From NCBI GenBank assembly GCA_914767715.1, contig OU612065.1, positions 38,130,001 to 38,194,000 on the forward strand: DNA of 64,000 bases, given 5' to 3'. Source of the stretch: Membranipora membranacea (taxonomy: Eukaryota > Bryozoa > Gymnolaemata > Cheilostomatida > Membraniporidae). A program made the position numbers and the translations under genes. Below are positions 38,001 through 48,999 of this stretch, piece after piece (the stretch's first letter is position 1; every line of letters begins with the position of its first letter). The notes beneath the pieces are model-generated. The model saw only the letters and a list, made by a program, of their open reading frames with translations, searched no databases and was not told the DNA's origin.

Positions 38001-38221
38001 ATATGGTACACAGAATGAATTAAGTTTACTCCTGACACACAATGCGTCATAAATAAAGCAAAAATCAAATCAAATGAAATCATAAATAGTATCGTTACCC
38101 AAGTTTTCTGCACTGACACCAGAGAGATGTACAAATAAAGGATTTAAGATTGCCATACTTTTGATAGGAGGAACTCAGTAATAATACAACACCATGACCA
38201 TGAATGTATCTAATATACCAG
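35045..38221. other. Intergenic stretch between C and R2
   Basis: About 3.2 kb, AT-rich. Open frames at 35750-35977, 36066-36275 and 36808-37002 have ordinary-looking composition, but no splice context, homology or repeat support that I can name. I do not call them genes. Confidence 0.35.
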
Positions 38222-38666
38222 CATACTTGCCAAGTAATCTAAAGTCAAAAGTGGGAGATCGCGGTGCTTCGAGGGTGCAAAGCACCCTAGCGATCCACCT
38301 GGGGGTTTGGAGGCAGTCCGAACCCCCAATGGGGACTAAGATGCCCTGGTCGCTGATGCTCTGACAGCATATCTGGCCACAAGGATGGCCGTAAAACGCA
38401 TATTTTATCACAAATAATTTCATGTTTGTACTAATTGTTTGTTTAATACTAGTATTAAAAAATCAAACTGAGGTGAAATACACTCTAAACACATACCATC
38501 AACACAATCATCATTAAGCTCTTGGATAGCTTCTAAAAAATTGCAATAGGGCTGTTTTCTCTCAAATCGGGAGGAAATAGTGAGAATTACAAAAAGTGGG
38601 AAGTGGGCAGAACTGGGTGTTGAAATCTGGAGGGTCCCACCTAAATAGGGAGACTTGGCAAGTATG
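38222..38666. mobile_element. Complete copy of the CATACTTGCC hAT-like MITE
   Basis: 445 bp, starting CATACTTGCCAAGT and ending with the exact inverted ACTTGGCAAGTATG. The flanks TATACCAG and GGTACCAG (38214-38221, 38667-38674) agree in 6 of 8 positions. It contains an internal hairpin (GGTGCTTCGAGGGTGCAAAG). No coding capacity. Confidence 0.75.
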
Positions 38667-39968
38667 GGTACCAGTCATATAGTAGTAAATAGGAAACGCA
38701 TCAATCAATTTTTACTAGACACTTGTCAAGCTACCAAATCACAAAAAATTAAATTGACACTCAGTGTTTATAAAAATAGTGCAAGTTCTTTAAAAAAATG
38801 CGTCATGATGCTAAGTTTATCCTAATGCGTATCCGTAACCTTGTATCATTCTTGGTTTATTGAGAGATGTTATATTTTCATTGTACGTTAACTGTGGTTT
38901 TGCTTGACAGCTACTTTGCCCAACCTAGTGAGGTTTCCTGGGACCATCAATAAAACAGTAATAATGCTACATTAGGGTGATTTATAGTAGCTGTCCTTGG
39001 TGTGTTAAATTAGAATTAGTTTGTTGATATAGTAGGATATATATCATTACTCTGTGATATTACTCAGTGGTTGCTGCCCTGCCATATTATAGGTGTGCCC
39101 TGGTTGCGATACTGTTCGCGCTGATTACAAAAATAATTCAAAGATAGTACCTGCTTTCTTGCTCAATGTTAAACTTTTCGAGACCAAATGAGACAGTAAC
39201 CACTGACTTACCATTTATAAGTGTTCCAGAAAGCATGGGCCATTAATAGTACGCAATGTTTTTGACTGTGGGCTAGTCTACTTAGGAAAATAAGAATTGA
39301 GAATCAAAGGCTACTAGGTCTGCTAACGTGCGTCACGTAATCTATTCAATCTATGAAATTTATTAGGTCCATAGAAGATAATAACTGTACATTAGTTTAT
39401 TGTACATTTTTTCTTTCCATCTATGATGAGAATCACACCATCAGGTGAGATGATCCGTTATCACCAGGATGTCTGTGTGCACAAGTTGTGTCTGCAGAAA
39501 TAGTGTGTGCAAGTCTACTGTCACTGTTTGACTGGGGCATCCAGCCCAAAAGTTCCAGGTTCTTGTACAGGGCAGTCTTTCATTGTTCACTGGGAGTCAT
39601 TGGTTAACATACCGCTCTACACTTCTAGCAATGCCAAAAAATACCACTCCATCTGTACCTTTCTATAGACTTGTTAGTCCATCTATCATTATCAGCATGA
39701 GAATTATCTCCACTTATTGGGTAATAGGATAACTCCTTAACCTTTCAGCTGCAATTTTCTCAACTACCCCAAAAATATTAACTACCATTTCTACTGCTAG
39801 TGAAATGATGACTTTAAATGACAATCACCAATTACAACTTTACTTCACTAATATTTGTGACAGAAGTGACTGTAATGATGATAGTGGTGATATGATAGTA
39901 GCGAAGATATTGATGGTTGTTATGGTTGTGATGGTTGTGATGGTAGTGACAGTCCAATTGTAATGAAG
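38284..39968. repeat. Duplicated segment R2 (partner R1 at 20.7-23.1 kb)
   Basis: High identity to R1 with one large internal deletion at 39370 (TTAGGTCCA joined to TAGAAGATAA). It lies downstream of gene E. Confidence 0.85.
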
Positions 39969-39974
39969 ACAGTG

Positions 39975-40150
39975 TTGGTAGTGAGTATAGTTATGTAACA
40001 TTAGTGGCAGTGGTGACGTGTGTGGGCGATCAGAGTGACGGGGTGACAGGAGTTACGAGATGTCGGAATGCTTGGGTGACCAGAGTGACTGGAGTGGCGG
40101 GAATGGAGCGTTGAAGGGAGTGGTGGGAGTGAAAGGAGAGCAGGGAGTGA
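39975..40150 (+). repeat. G-rich imperfect GAGTG repeat
   Basis: About 170 bp of plus-strand G-rich sequence with recurrent GAGTGAC, GGAGTG and GGTGAC words, in sharp contrast to the AT-rich surroundings. It directly abuts the end of segment R2. Confidence 0.5.
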
Positions 40151-40951
40151 TCATTTTGTAGGAGATTCAATATTATTATATTATTATTATCTATTTGTGG
40201 TTAGGTTATTCACAATTACAGCTTACAACCATTTCAAATTATTTTGAGAGCAGACAAACAGATTTATAGTGAAGCAGTGTTCTTAGCCTATGAATGAGAA
40301 GCCCAGCATAGAGTGGAGCTCAACTGCAAAGCATAAAAGTACCTAAAATAAAGTTATTTGCTAATGATATTGACGGCCTCCCCTAACAAAGACTTTGACC
40401 CACGAATTATTAGCCTTTTTTATCATGCCTGCATCTTTGATGACTTGGATCAGAACAGGTGGGACTTTAATGGCAAGTACCCAAAAATGATAATCAACCC
40501 AAATGAACAGCCTCTTTATTAGTGTATACTAAAAGGAAAATCAATGAGTATGGAGTGTCCCTGAAGAATTTGTTTTTATTTTCAAAGTTCAATCAACATA
40601 TGTTTCAAACATCTGACATCAAATTTTTCAAATGCGTTGTAATAGTGAAAATTGAGAGAAATATATGTGTAGCAAGCAAAGTACAAACATAAAGAAGCTT
40701 TGATGGACTGATGAAACTGTAATTTGAATTGTGATATGAAGGTCATTGATTACTAATATTCATTTCAATTTTACCATAGTGAATACTGATCTAAGTTTAC
40801 CAGTATTAATATTGTAATTAAATCTCTTTGGAATGTAAAGTTATTTGTATAAATGTAAAATCATGATAATATTATGTTGTTATAATTCACGCATTATAAT
40901 TCCAATATAATACTGCCTAGCCTAGCCATAGCCTGAGATGTACAGCAAGCC

Positions 40952-40957
40952 TTTATT
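40952..40957 (-). promoter_or_regulatory. Candidate polyadenylation signal of gene E
   Basis: TTTATT on the plus strand reads AATAAA on the minus strand, about 48 bp after the E stop codon. Confidence 0.45.
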
Positions 40958-41004
40958 CATCTTTAAACAAACTCACTTCAAACGGGTCATTTCAACAAAA
41001 GTTA

Positions 41005-44000
41005 TTATACTATAGTGGATATGGTGGTTGCAATTATCGCGGTAAATGTTACAGATGGAACAAATATCGATGTCGATCCGTTCTCTCCATCATCGTCAAC
41101 CTCAATTTTTTCAGTAGTAGAGGAACCAGGGCAGAGGTGGGCATCGTCATCAGTAAGAGTATCACACTCTGTTAATGAGCCACTGGTACAATCACACAGC
41201 ATAGCTCCATCTGTGAAACAAGTAGGACTGAATGCTAAAGCATGAATTTCCTTTCAAAGGAGACCATCATTTCCAAAAAAGATTGAATTCAAACGTAAAA
41301 TGAGATGGATGTATTCCGGCCATGTACATGATAAAATATTCAACAAATAGACTGCTGCATTGTGAATATTGGCTTTTCATTTTCATCTCTTCCCCAATAA
41401 ACCATGAGGTTTTTCTATATAATTAAATATTAAATATAATGATGACTTACACTCTGTGTTGGTGCAGGTGGCTTGGTTAGTCTGTCTCCTTTTTCTGCCA
41501 GGTGGGGGTCCCTGACCCCCTCCACCGCCTGGTGGTCCCTGCCCTCCTCCACCGCCTGGTGGTCCCTGTCCTCCTCCTTCACCACCTGGTCCTGCACTCT
41601 CTGCTGGTTCCGCTACATATGAAGATATGTATATTAACTACACTTACACTTCGGGAAGAAATATAAAAGTGTGCTTCTGCAGAAAGGGGTCACTCTATGA
41701 TAGGTATACCGTAAGGTCGCGTATTGTAACCACGCTATTTGTTGGTGAACAGGCCTGGATTAATTTAGAAAACAAAACACAGATTTTAGCCATATCACAC
41801 CAGCAAGCCCACTGTCATTGAACCACAATATTTAGCCGCCCAGGCAATATACCGTAAGGTCGCGTATTGTAACCACGTGGCTTGTTGGTGAACAGGCCTG
41901 GATTAATTTAGGAAACAAAACACAGATTTTAGCCATATCACACCAACAAGCCCAATGTCATTTAACCACAATATCTAGCCGCCCAGGCAATAGAATGATC
42001 AAGAAATGTGCACACTATGTGTTACATTGATGTAACTGGAAAGATGTCTTTTGGTTGGTGGTATAGTTACATCTTTGTGTCTGATAATGTCCTGTATTTA
42101 TGCTGTGTGTAATGATTTAATGTTGTGTCTCGATGGTGAGTTATATTGGGAGAATTCTTATGAGTTGGATAGTGTGAGATGTTAATAAGGAAAGAGTGAG
42201 CTGATAGAATTGCTACTTTTATTCTCCATCCCAATATCACAACTGACGATAGTTAGGGGAACATTACATTATAGATGATACTAATTAGGGATGCACAGCA
42301 TTAAAAGGAAACATTATTAACATACCAGGGAGATTAATTGCTCATTATTTTTAATTAACACAATCTACTTATAAATGAATCATGAGGGTCCGGACATTCC
42401 TCTGGTAATGAAACCTTAATCAAAATGTCAATATCCAGATATAACAACATGCTAATGCCCTCCCACCACACTGCACAGATCTGACCACACCACAGCCCAC
42501 AGCTGTCCTACTAACTTCTTCAAAACAAAACATTATGATACATTTCTGTCTGCCATAAAAATAAGCACTGCATCGACTGGTTGGAGAAGAAGAATGCTGA
42601 TTGGTTAACTATTGGTCAGATCTTTTTTAATTGGGTGATAATTTTATGTAGGTGTAACGAGGCAACAACTGCTTGACCTTGAAGGTCAATACATTGAGCT
42701 CTCCAATTTTATATGTCTCTTCTGAGGTCGGATATTGTTAATAAAAATAAGAGATATATAGCCGATGCTAGCATGTTACAACTGAGTTAGTATGTATGTT
42801 CACTCATTAGCCGCCTGCCTATAGAATTTGGGAACAATGCCCTTATTGTAACCGCGCGGTATGCTTGACTAAGTTTTAACCACTCATGGACATTAACCAT
42901 GCGGCTACAATACGCGACCTTATGGTAATGATCAAGAAATGTGCACACTATATGTTACATGCTAATGCCCTCCCACCATACTGCACAGACCTGACCACAG
43001 CCCGCAGCTGTCCTACTAACTTCTTCAAAACAAAACATTATGATACATTTCTGTCTGCCATAAAAATAAAGAGTTGCATCGACCGGTAGGGAAGAAGAAT
43101 GCTGATTGGTTAACTATTGGTCAGATCATTTCTAATTGGATGATAATTTTATGTAGTTGTAACGAGGCAAACAACTGCTAGGTCAATACAAGGTCAATAC
43201 ATTGAGCTCAACAATTTTATATGTCTCCTCTGAGGTCGGATATTTTTAATTAAAATAAGAGATACTAGTCGCTGCTAGCTTGTTACTACTGAGTTAGTAT
43301 GTGTATTCCCTCTACCACCTGCCTATAGAATTTGGAATGCCCTTATTATAACCGCGGTATGCTTGACTAAGTTACTTTACCTTACCCATTCTATGGACAA
43401 ACCCACAAACAAATCATGGTCAGCTGCTAGTGCTCACCTTTGTAACACCCGATGACATATGGAAAGTCAGTAGTCATATGATATCTGTAGCGGCCATCTT
43501 TGAACCTTCCATGGCAAGCATCCAAATCAGCAGAAGAGATCAGTTCCTCAAAATCGCTTGCCTTTGGTCCATAAATGGGATTACCATCTAATGCTACACC
43601 AACGAACAAATCAACATCTGTGATTGTGCCGACGCAAGCTAAAGATAAAAAGAATCATTAAGATTGGCTGGTCAGTAGTGTCCAACAAACTCTCTGTAGA
43701 TCAGCTTTTATCTCGGTTGCCTGTTTGAGGAGCTGCTTTTCTCTATTGACCAGTGGCTTTGCGCCTCCTTGGATGATGAATAGGTACAAGTCACTTCATG
43801 TATGGATGGTGTTGAGAGTTATAACATGGTTGAATGTTTGACTGAGAAATCATGAAAGTGCTGAAAATATGCCGAAGTGTTCCACTATTTCCAGGTTGAG
43901 CATGTAATCTCAGACGAGACCCAATTTATATAAACACTTTGTGCTTTACACTTACAAGGAAACTGATGGTAGTGGTAGGCGCCGTCCGGACTAGAGTGGC

Positions 44001-46269
44001 CCTGACAGTCATCAAATACCTCATACCTTACTGCATCAGTTGTGGATCCAGTGAGGGCATTGTAAATGGCTACACCGTTTGTGGCAAAGCCTACAGGTCC
44101 CAAGCTTGTGCACCAGACCTGGTCACCTATAAATAAGAGAAAAGTCTGCCAGTTTACTGTATCGCTTGTGAATACATGGATAGACAAGGAGATGGTCTAA
44201 ATTGGGTACAAATTGCTAGCATGTGTTGGCAGGCTGCAAAGAATGGGTACTACCTTTAAATTAGGTTAATTTCCAATAGGAAACCTCACTGAAGTCCGCC
44301 TCATTAACAGAGGCTGGTGGTCAGCAGAAAATAAGCAAACCATCCCCTTCTCGGCATAACATGACAATCCTCAAGGAACTTACGCATGCACATCGATACA
44401 ATATGATGTAATTCGGCGCGACGCTTTGATTTGCGATGCAATACACTGCGGGATAAGCAAGCTTATTCATCTACACAAGCACAAGCAATACCTAAGCGGC
44501 CATATATGAGCTCGATTTGATTGCTAATTAAATTAGGGCCGCCACACCAGCCCTCCTTCACGTGTAAGACTGATAAACCTTTTTAGTGACCTTGTCACTG
44601 ATACCTCTCCGTTTGTCTCTTGTAAGCCCGATACAGTTTACTAGTGGCCTTGTCACTGATACCTCTCCGTTTGTCTCTTGTAAGCCCGATACAGCTTATT
44701 AGTGGCCTTGTCACTGATACCTCTCCATTTGTCTCTTGTAAGCCCGATACAGCTTATTAGTGGTCTTGTCACTGATACCTCTCCGTTTGTCTCTTGTAAG
44801 CCCGATACAGCTTATTAGTGGCCTTGTCACTGATACCTCTCCGTTTGTCTCTTGTAAGCCCGATACAGCTTACTAGTGGCCTTGTCACTGATACCTCTCC
44901 GTTTGTCTCTTGTAAGCCCGATACAGTTTACTAGTGGCCTTGTCACTGATACCTCTCCGTTTGTCTCTTGTAAGCCCGATACAGCTTGCTAGTGGCCTTG
45001 TCACTGATTCCTCTCCGTTTGTCTCTTGTAAGCCCGATACAGCTTATTAGTGGCCTTGTCACTGATACCTCTCCGTTTGTCTCTTGTAAGCCCGATACAG
45101 CTTATTAGTGGCCTTGTCACTGATACCTCTCCGTTTGTCTCTTGTAAGCCCGATACAGCTTATTAGTGGCCTTGACACTGATACCTCTCCGTTTGTCTCT
45201 TGTAAGCCCGATACAGCTTATTAGTGGCATGGTCACTGATACCTCTCCGTTTGTCTCTTGTAAGCCCGATACAGCTTATTGGTGGCCTTGTCACTGAGAC
45301 CTCTCTGTTTGTCTCTTGTAAGCCCGATACAGCTTATTAGTGGCCTTGTCACTGATACCTCTCCGTTTGTCTCTTGTAAGCCCGATACAGCTTATTAGTG
45401 GCCTTCTCACTGATACCTCTCTGTTTGTCTCTTGTAAGCCGGATACAGCTTATTAGTGGCCTTGTCACAATTTTTTGGTTTTGGGGGTAAAAATAGCCGC
45501 GTGACAAGGCTCGCTTACTAGGACTCAACGTTACTCAACACTTTGATCTGCTCTGACTTAATCACTTACCCTCATTGTCCGGATTGACAGTGATATTATA
45601 TGTGAAATTTTTCACTGCAGCAGTGGCAGGATTGACGGAGTTATCTATATCATGAGGTGGGTAACCAGAGCTGAAAAAGTTGTACACGTCCCCATCTACT
45701 TCTAACTACAAAACAAAATGATAGGGGTGGTTATAACATTATCATCAACCGCTCCGTGCTAATTGCGCCTAGTTGCCATTGGTACCTCAGTGTTGGTTGG
45801 GCATGACATTCAGAATCAAAGTTGTCCTTCGCAGCAATCATTCCTTAAGTAGATTTCTATCAGAAGCAATCAAGATTGCAGGACACGGTTGATTGTCATT
45901 ATAGTGCCGCCTTCTCCTATTGACTGCCTGCTCTTTTATAACAGGAATGCGTTCGGAAGTTTACAATTTCAGATGTCCGTATGCCAATCGATGTAAATCT
46001 AGACCAAGTTTGATCCAGCATGCCTTCATCCGTAATCACCTCCGGTCACGGATCAGCAGCTTATAAGTGGACGGGGAGAAAATCGGGGTGCAGGCAAACT
46101 AGGTCAAACTTGATCTTGCGTAAATCCTACAAATTGATTGGTTCTAGTAGTTATATAAAATAAATACCGTGACATCTTCACTGAACTGAGCCTTCTCTTC
46201 ACTGGTCAATCCACTGACTGTGTGAGTAAATATCAGGAGGCACATGACTATTACGCTACTACCCTCCAT
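41005..46269 (-). CDS. YHYH-domain protein E with Gly/Pro insert and hydrophobic tail (6 exons, 325 aa)
   Basis: Exons 46168..46269, 45570..45705, 43956..44126, 43438..43638, 41451..41612 and 41005..41210 on the minus strand join in frame. A signal peptide (MEGSSVIVMCLLIFTHTVSG) is followed by FFSSGYPPHDID with NFT and NIT sequons, then VWCTSLGPVGF, AYHYHQFP, ALDGNPIYGPKASD and CHGRFKDGRYRYH. Exon 5 is 162 nt rather than 45. It adds 39 residues, mainly three 9-residue units (GGQGPPGGG type, 27 bp each), followed by a tetrabasic GRKRR that could be a proprotein-convertase site. The Cys module is LCDCTSGSLTECDTLTDDDAHLC. The tail is acidic and ends in a short hydrophobic stretch (FTAIIATTISTIV), compatible with a GPI-anchor signal. 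Introns 2 and 4 carry repeat expansions. Confidence 0.9.
41707..41993. repeat. Tandem duplication, 143-bp unit
   Basis: 41707-41849 and 41850-41993 are nearly identical, both running from TACCGTAAGGTCGCG to AGCCGCCCAGGCAAT. They lie in intron 4 of gene E. Confidence 0.85.
41707..42927. mobile_element. Inverted-terminal-repeat element in intron 4 of gene E
   Basis: TACCGTAAGGTCGCGTATTG at 41707 and again at 41850 faces its inverted form ending at 42927 (CAATACGCGACCTTATGGTA). The terminal repeats are about 27 bp with two or three mismatches. The left end is tandemly duplicated (143-bp unit). No transposase frame is seen. A clear target-site duplication was not found. Confidence 0.5.
42448..43375. 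repeat. Direct duplication, about 510-bp period, in intron 4 of gene E
   Basis: 42448-42865 and 42957-43375 share CATGCTAATGCCCTCCCACC, ACATTATGATACATTTCTGT, GAAGAAGAATGCTGATTGGT and ACCGCG.GGTATGCTTGACT in order, with small indels. The repeats make this intron the longest of gene E. Confidence 0.8.
44583..45470. repeat. 58-bp minisatellite, 15 copies, in intron 2 of gene E
   Basis: Fifteen head-to-tail units contain ACCTCTCCGTTTGTCTCTTG, TAAGCCCGATACAGCTTA and GTGGCCTTGTCACTGAT, with only scattered substitutions. Gene A has a single unit at the matching place in its intron (about 1983-2045). The array ends in both genes at the same sequence (TTTTTTGGTTTTGGGGGTAA). Confidence 0.95.
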
Positions 46270-46979
46270 GGTAGCCAGTAAGATTATAAACTTCTATTTC
46301 ATCAACAGACGTTGTACAGAGACCTACGTTAATGCAGAAATGAAATGTGATGCTGCTTTTGTTAGGGCTTGACATGTAAACAACTTTTCTCTTTTTAATC
46401 CCATATGTTTTTTGTGAGTTCCATTCAAAGTTATTGGTTTTGTGTTTAACTGTTCAGCTGGTGAATAATTATCAAAAGAGTGTGCATAATTTATAGCGTT
46501 GATCAATAACTAGCAGGGTCAATGTTCGCCTAACACATTATTATAGACATGAAACTTAGACATGATTAACAATGACAGAGGTTTTCACTTTGAATGAGCA
46601 ATCAGATCAATCGATAACATGACACTCTCCCTTGATTTATTGCATGGCAGTGTTAGTGAATTGAGCAGCAGAGTGTTAAATTTCACTTTCAATATATTTC
46701 TTCGGCTTATGTTAAACATTGCGACTCAGCAGATTTTTCAGACAATTAACCAGAGAGCTTGATATATCAAATATACACTTGGATAGAGCAGTACAATGAC
46801 AGGTTACTGTTTGTGAGGCACGTCTCCATTACTTACACCTATTAGAGAGCTGCACATGTACTTACACCCGCATGTACTGTCTAAAAACTTGAAATTGTCC
46901 GCCCTTTATCTATGAGTGCAGTTTGGCAGCCTGAGATTATCATATTATAATATTGTCACAAAATTTTGGTGTGGGCACA
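46270..46979. other. Upstream region of gene E
   Basis: No further gene. The part from about 46690 onward is shared with the region upstream of gene A (2800-3180). No strong TATA box was found; the minus strand reads TTATAATC about 15 bp upstream of the start codon, too close to be convincing. Confidence 0.4.
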
Positions 46980-47027
46980 CTAGCCTGGGCAGCCTGTCTG
47001 GGTTTCCAGACAGGCTGCCCAGGCTAG
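46980..47027. repeat. Perfect 22-bp-stem palindrome upstream of gene E
   Basis: CTAGCCTGGGCAGCCTGTC continues TGG, then a GTTT loop, then the exact complement ending GGGCTGCCCAGGCTAG-like (46980-47001 pairs with 47006-47027 without mismatch). The paralogous site upstream of gene A (3129-3170) has the same left arm but a diverged right arm. Confidence 0.8.
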
Positions 47028-47358
47028 GCTCAGATAAACTCTTCTCCCAACAAGTCACATTAAACTAGCTGAACACAACACTTTAGCTAATAGTTTGGTG
47101 TACTATGATATCTAGAACAAATAATATCTGTGTTAATTTCACCTGACATATCATGTCACAGGGTGCAATCTTGTGATCTTGTGTACAAAAGTTGACACAC
47201 TGTTTCCTTTCACTTTGAGATCAATAACCTTTGCAGCCCCTCTGACAATCATCCAAGTTACCTTCACATAAAGTCTGAAACAATAAAATGTGATTCTTGT
47301 CATTTTATTAGAGTATATCTTCATCAACAAGAGGTAAAATAACGTTATTTAAAGCCCT
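47028..47358. other. Gap without gene
   Basis: No exon or repeat recognised between the palindrome and the CCAT-rich inverted arm. Confidence 0.35.
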
Positions 47359-47378
47359 CCTCTTTAGATTCCGTGTCA

Positions 47379-47782
47379 AAATGCCATGGCCAAAATGCCA
47401 TTGGGACAAAATGCCATTGCCATAATGCCATTGTCATAATGCCATGGCCATAATGCCATAGGTGAAAACACCACTGCACAATATACCAATGCCAAAATAC
47501 CAGTTGTACAAAACGCCAGTTGTGTCAAAATACCAGTGGATATAAAGCCAGATGTGTCAAAATACCAGTGGATATAAAGCCAGATTGGACATAATACCAT
47601 GCGGGACAACATACCATATCCCAAAATACCATTGCCAAAATGCCAAAATATATAACCAAAGGAGATCAAGCCACGTTGTTCTTTTTTTTAGTCACATTAC
47701 AGCTGCGGGTTGCTCAATCAGAGTAGGGGGTGGTTCAGTTGGTTAGAGCCATCTCCTTCACTGTTCAAGTCTCAAAGTTTCT
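47379..47782 (+). repeat. Left arm of inverted pair: CCAT-rich degenerate array with tRNA-like end
   Basis: About 18 degenerate 14-17-bp units (ATGCCATTGCCATA, ATGCCATTGGGACAAA, ATACCAGTGGATATAAA and similar) run to about 47650. A unique part ends with TGGTTCAGTTGGTTAGAGCC (A-box-like, 47731) and TGTTCAAGTCTC (B-box-like, 47762). The spacing between the two boxes is shorter than in a tRNA. The whole arm recurs inverted at 50510-50929. The long open frames here reflect the repeats. Confidence 0.75.
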
Positions 47783-48999
47783 TCGTTCAATTTCAATGAT
47801 ATCTGGGGTTTGTTGGGATCCACAAACTGAGAGCTAGTAACTTGTAATATATATTTCCCAACCATTCCTTAGAATAATATGACAATAACTTTGGATTATT
47901 ACCAATTTTTTTTTGAAAGCCCAATCTTGACTCATCGCTGCCCTAGAGACTCATGCTTACTAATGACATTGATAAGACTACGATGATTGAACATAGAGCA
48001 GGTTATCTCTGTGTTTATTAGTTGTATAAAAAGTTACAGTTACAACTAACAGGAAGGAAAAACTCTGTTCACCCAAAATGAACTTTCACAGTAGGCCATG
48101 GCCATAGTATTCAGCAAAGCCATTTAATAGGGGCTTGTGACTCACAGGATGTTCACAACTTGAATTTCATGTTGTAAATTTAGTATAAATGATGATGGAT
48201 ATGGATAAGTTTCTAACATCTCTTCTGACCATATACACATTCAACAAAATTTGTTTTCCTACTCGAGGGTACGAAAGCTACATAGTCTACAGAGCCGTTT
48301 TGTCAAAATGTGGTGTTACTATGCAGAGCTTTTGTTTCTCTTAAACAGTTATGTAATGTAACTTCTTTTGATTCCATTTAAAAAGAGTGTTGAGAATTTT
48401 ATATGTTCCACCCAAAAATTTACTGGTTTAATTACGATAAACCACCAAAGTTACCTTCCACCTGTAATGGACTGCGTAAAATGCACAGGACACACAATTA
48501 CGTCCCATTTACTATGGAAAATCTAACAATAATCATTCAGATAGCACAAGCATTTAAGCTGTAATACACAGCAAAGAACTTGTTATACAGAACCTTTGCC
48601 ACAAAATTAAGAACTATTGGCGAATTAAAAAATTATTTTGTTACCCACCGGACTGAAAACATATTGACAAAATTATAACAAACTATAACAAAACTTGTGT
48701 AAATTAAATTAAGTAATATAACGAAATGTGTGACTATTGTAGTGTAGAACAAAATTCTCCTATACCGATATGTATGCCAAAATATAACCCACCAGTGTTG
48801 TGATGCGCAGGTCGGCGTACAGGAATCCTGAAAAAAATTTTGACTAAAGACTAAAGCAAGTTGAGTTGAAGCCAATATTTTGATATTCTTATTAGATCCC
48901 GAACCAGAATTTGTGAAACCAAAATAATTATTTTATATTATCTATTACTATTATTAAATCTGAACATAAAAATGTGCACCTTAGATTTAAACATTTCAG
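47783..48999. other. Interior of the inverted pair, left of the LINE relic
   Basis: AT-rich, with no exon supported. It probably belongs to the same inserted block as the inverted arms and LINE relic, or to older DNA between two insertions. Confidence 0.3.

Noticed and set aside
44583-45470. Regular repeat array that could suggest a CRISPR
   Set aside because: The units are contiguous 58-bp copies without unique spacers, and they lie in an intron of a eukaryotic gene. It is a minisatellite.
47376-47669. 97-codon minus-strand open frame (and its mirror at 50623-50976)
   Set aside because: It is produced by the CCAT-rich tandem units; the MALWPWHY-like text follows the DNA repeat and changes with the unit number.
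47731-47773. tRNA gene candidate
   Set aside because: The A-box-like and B-box-like words are about 32 bp apart, and there is no cloverleaf or anticodon arm. It is part of a repeat arm present twice.
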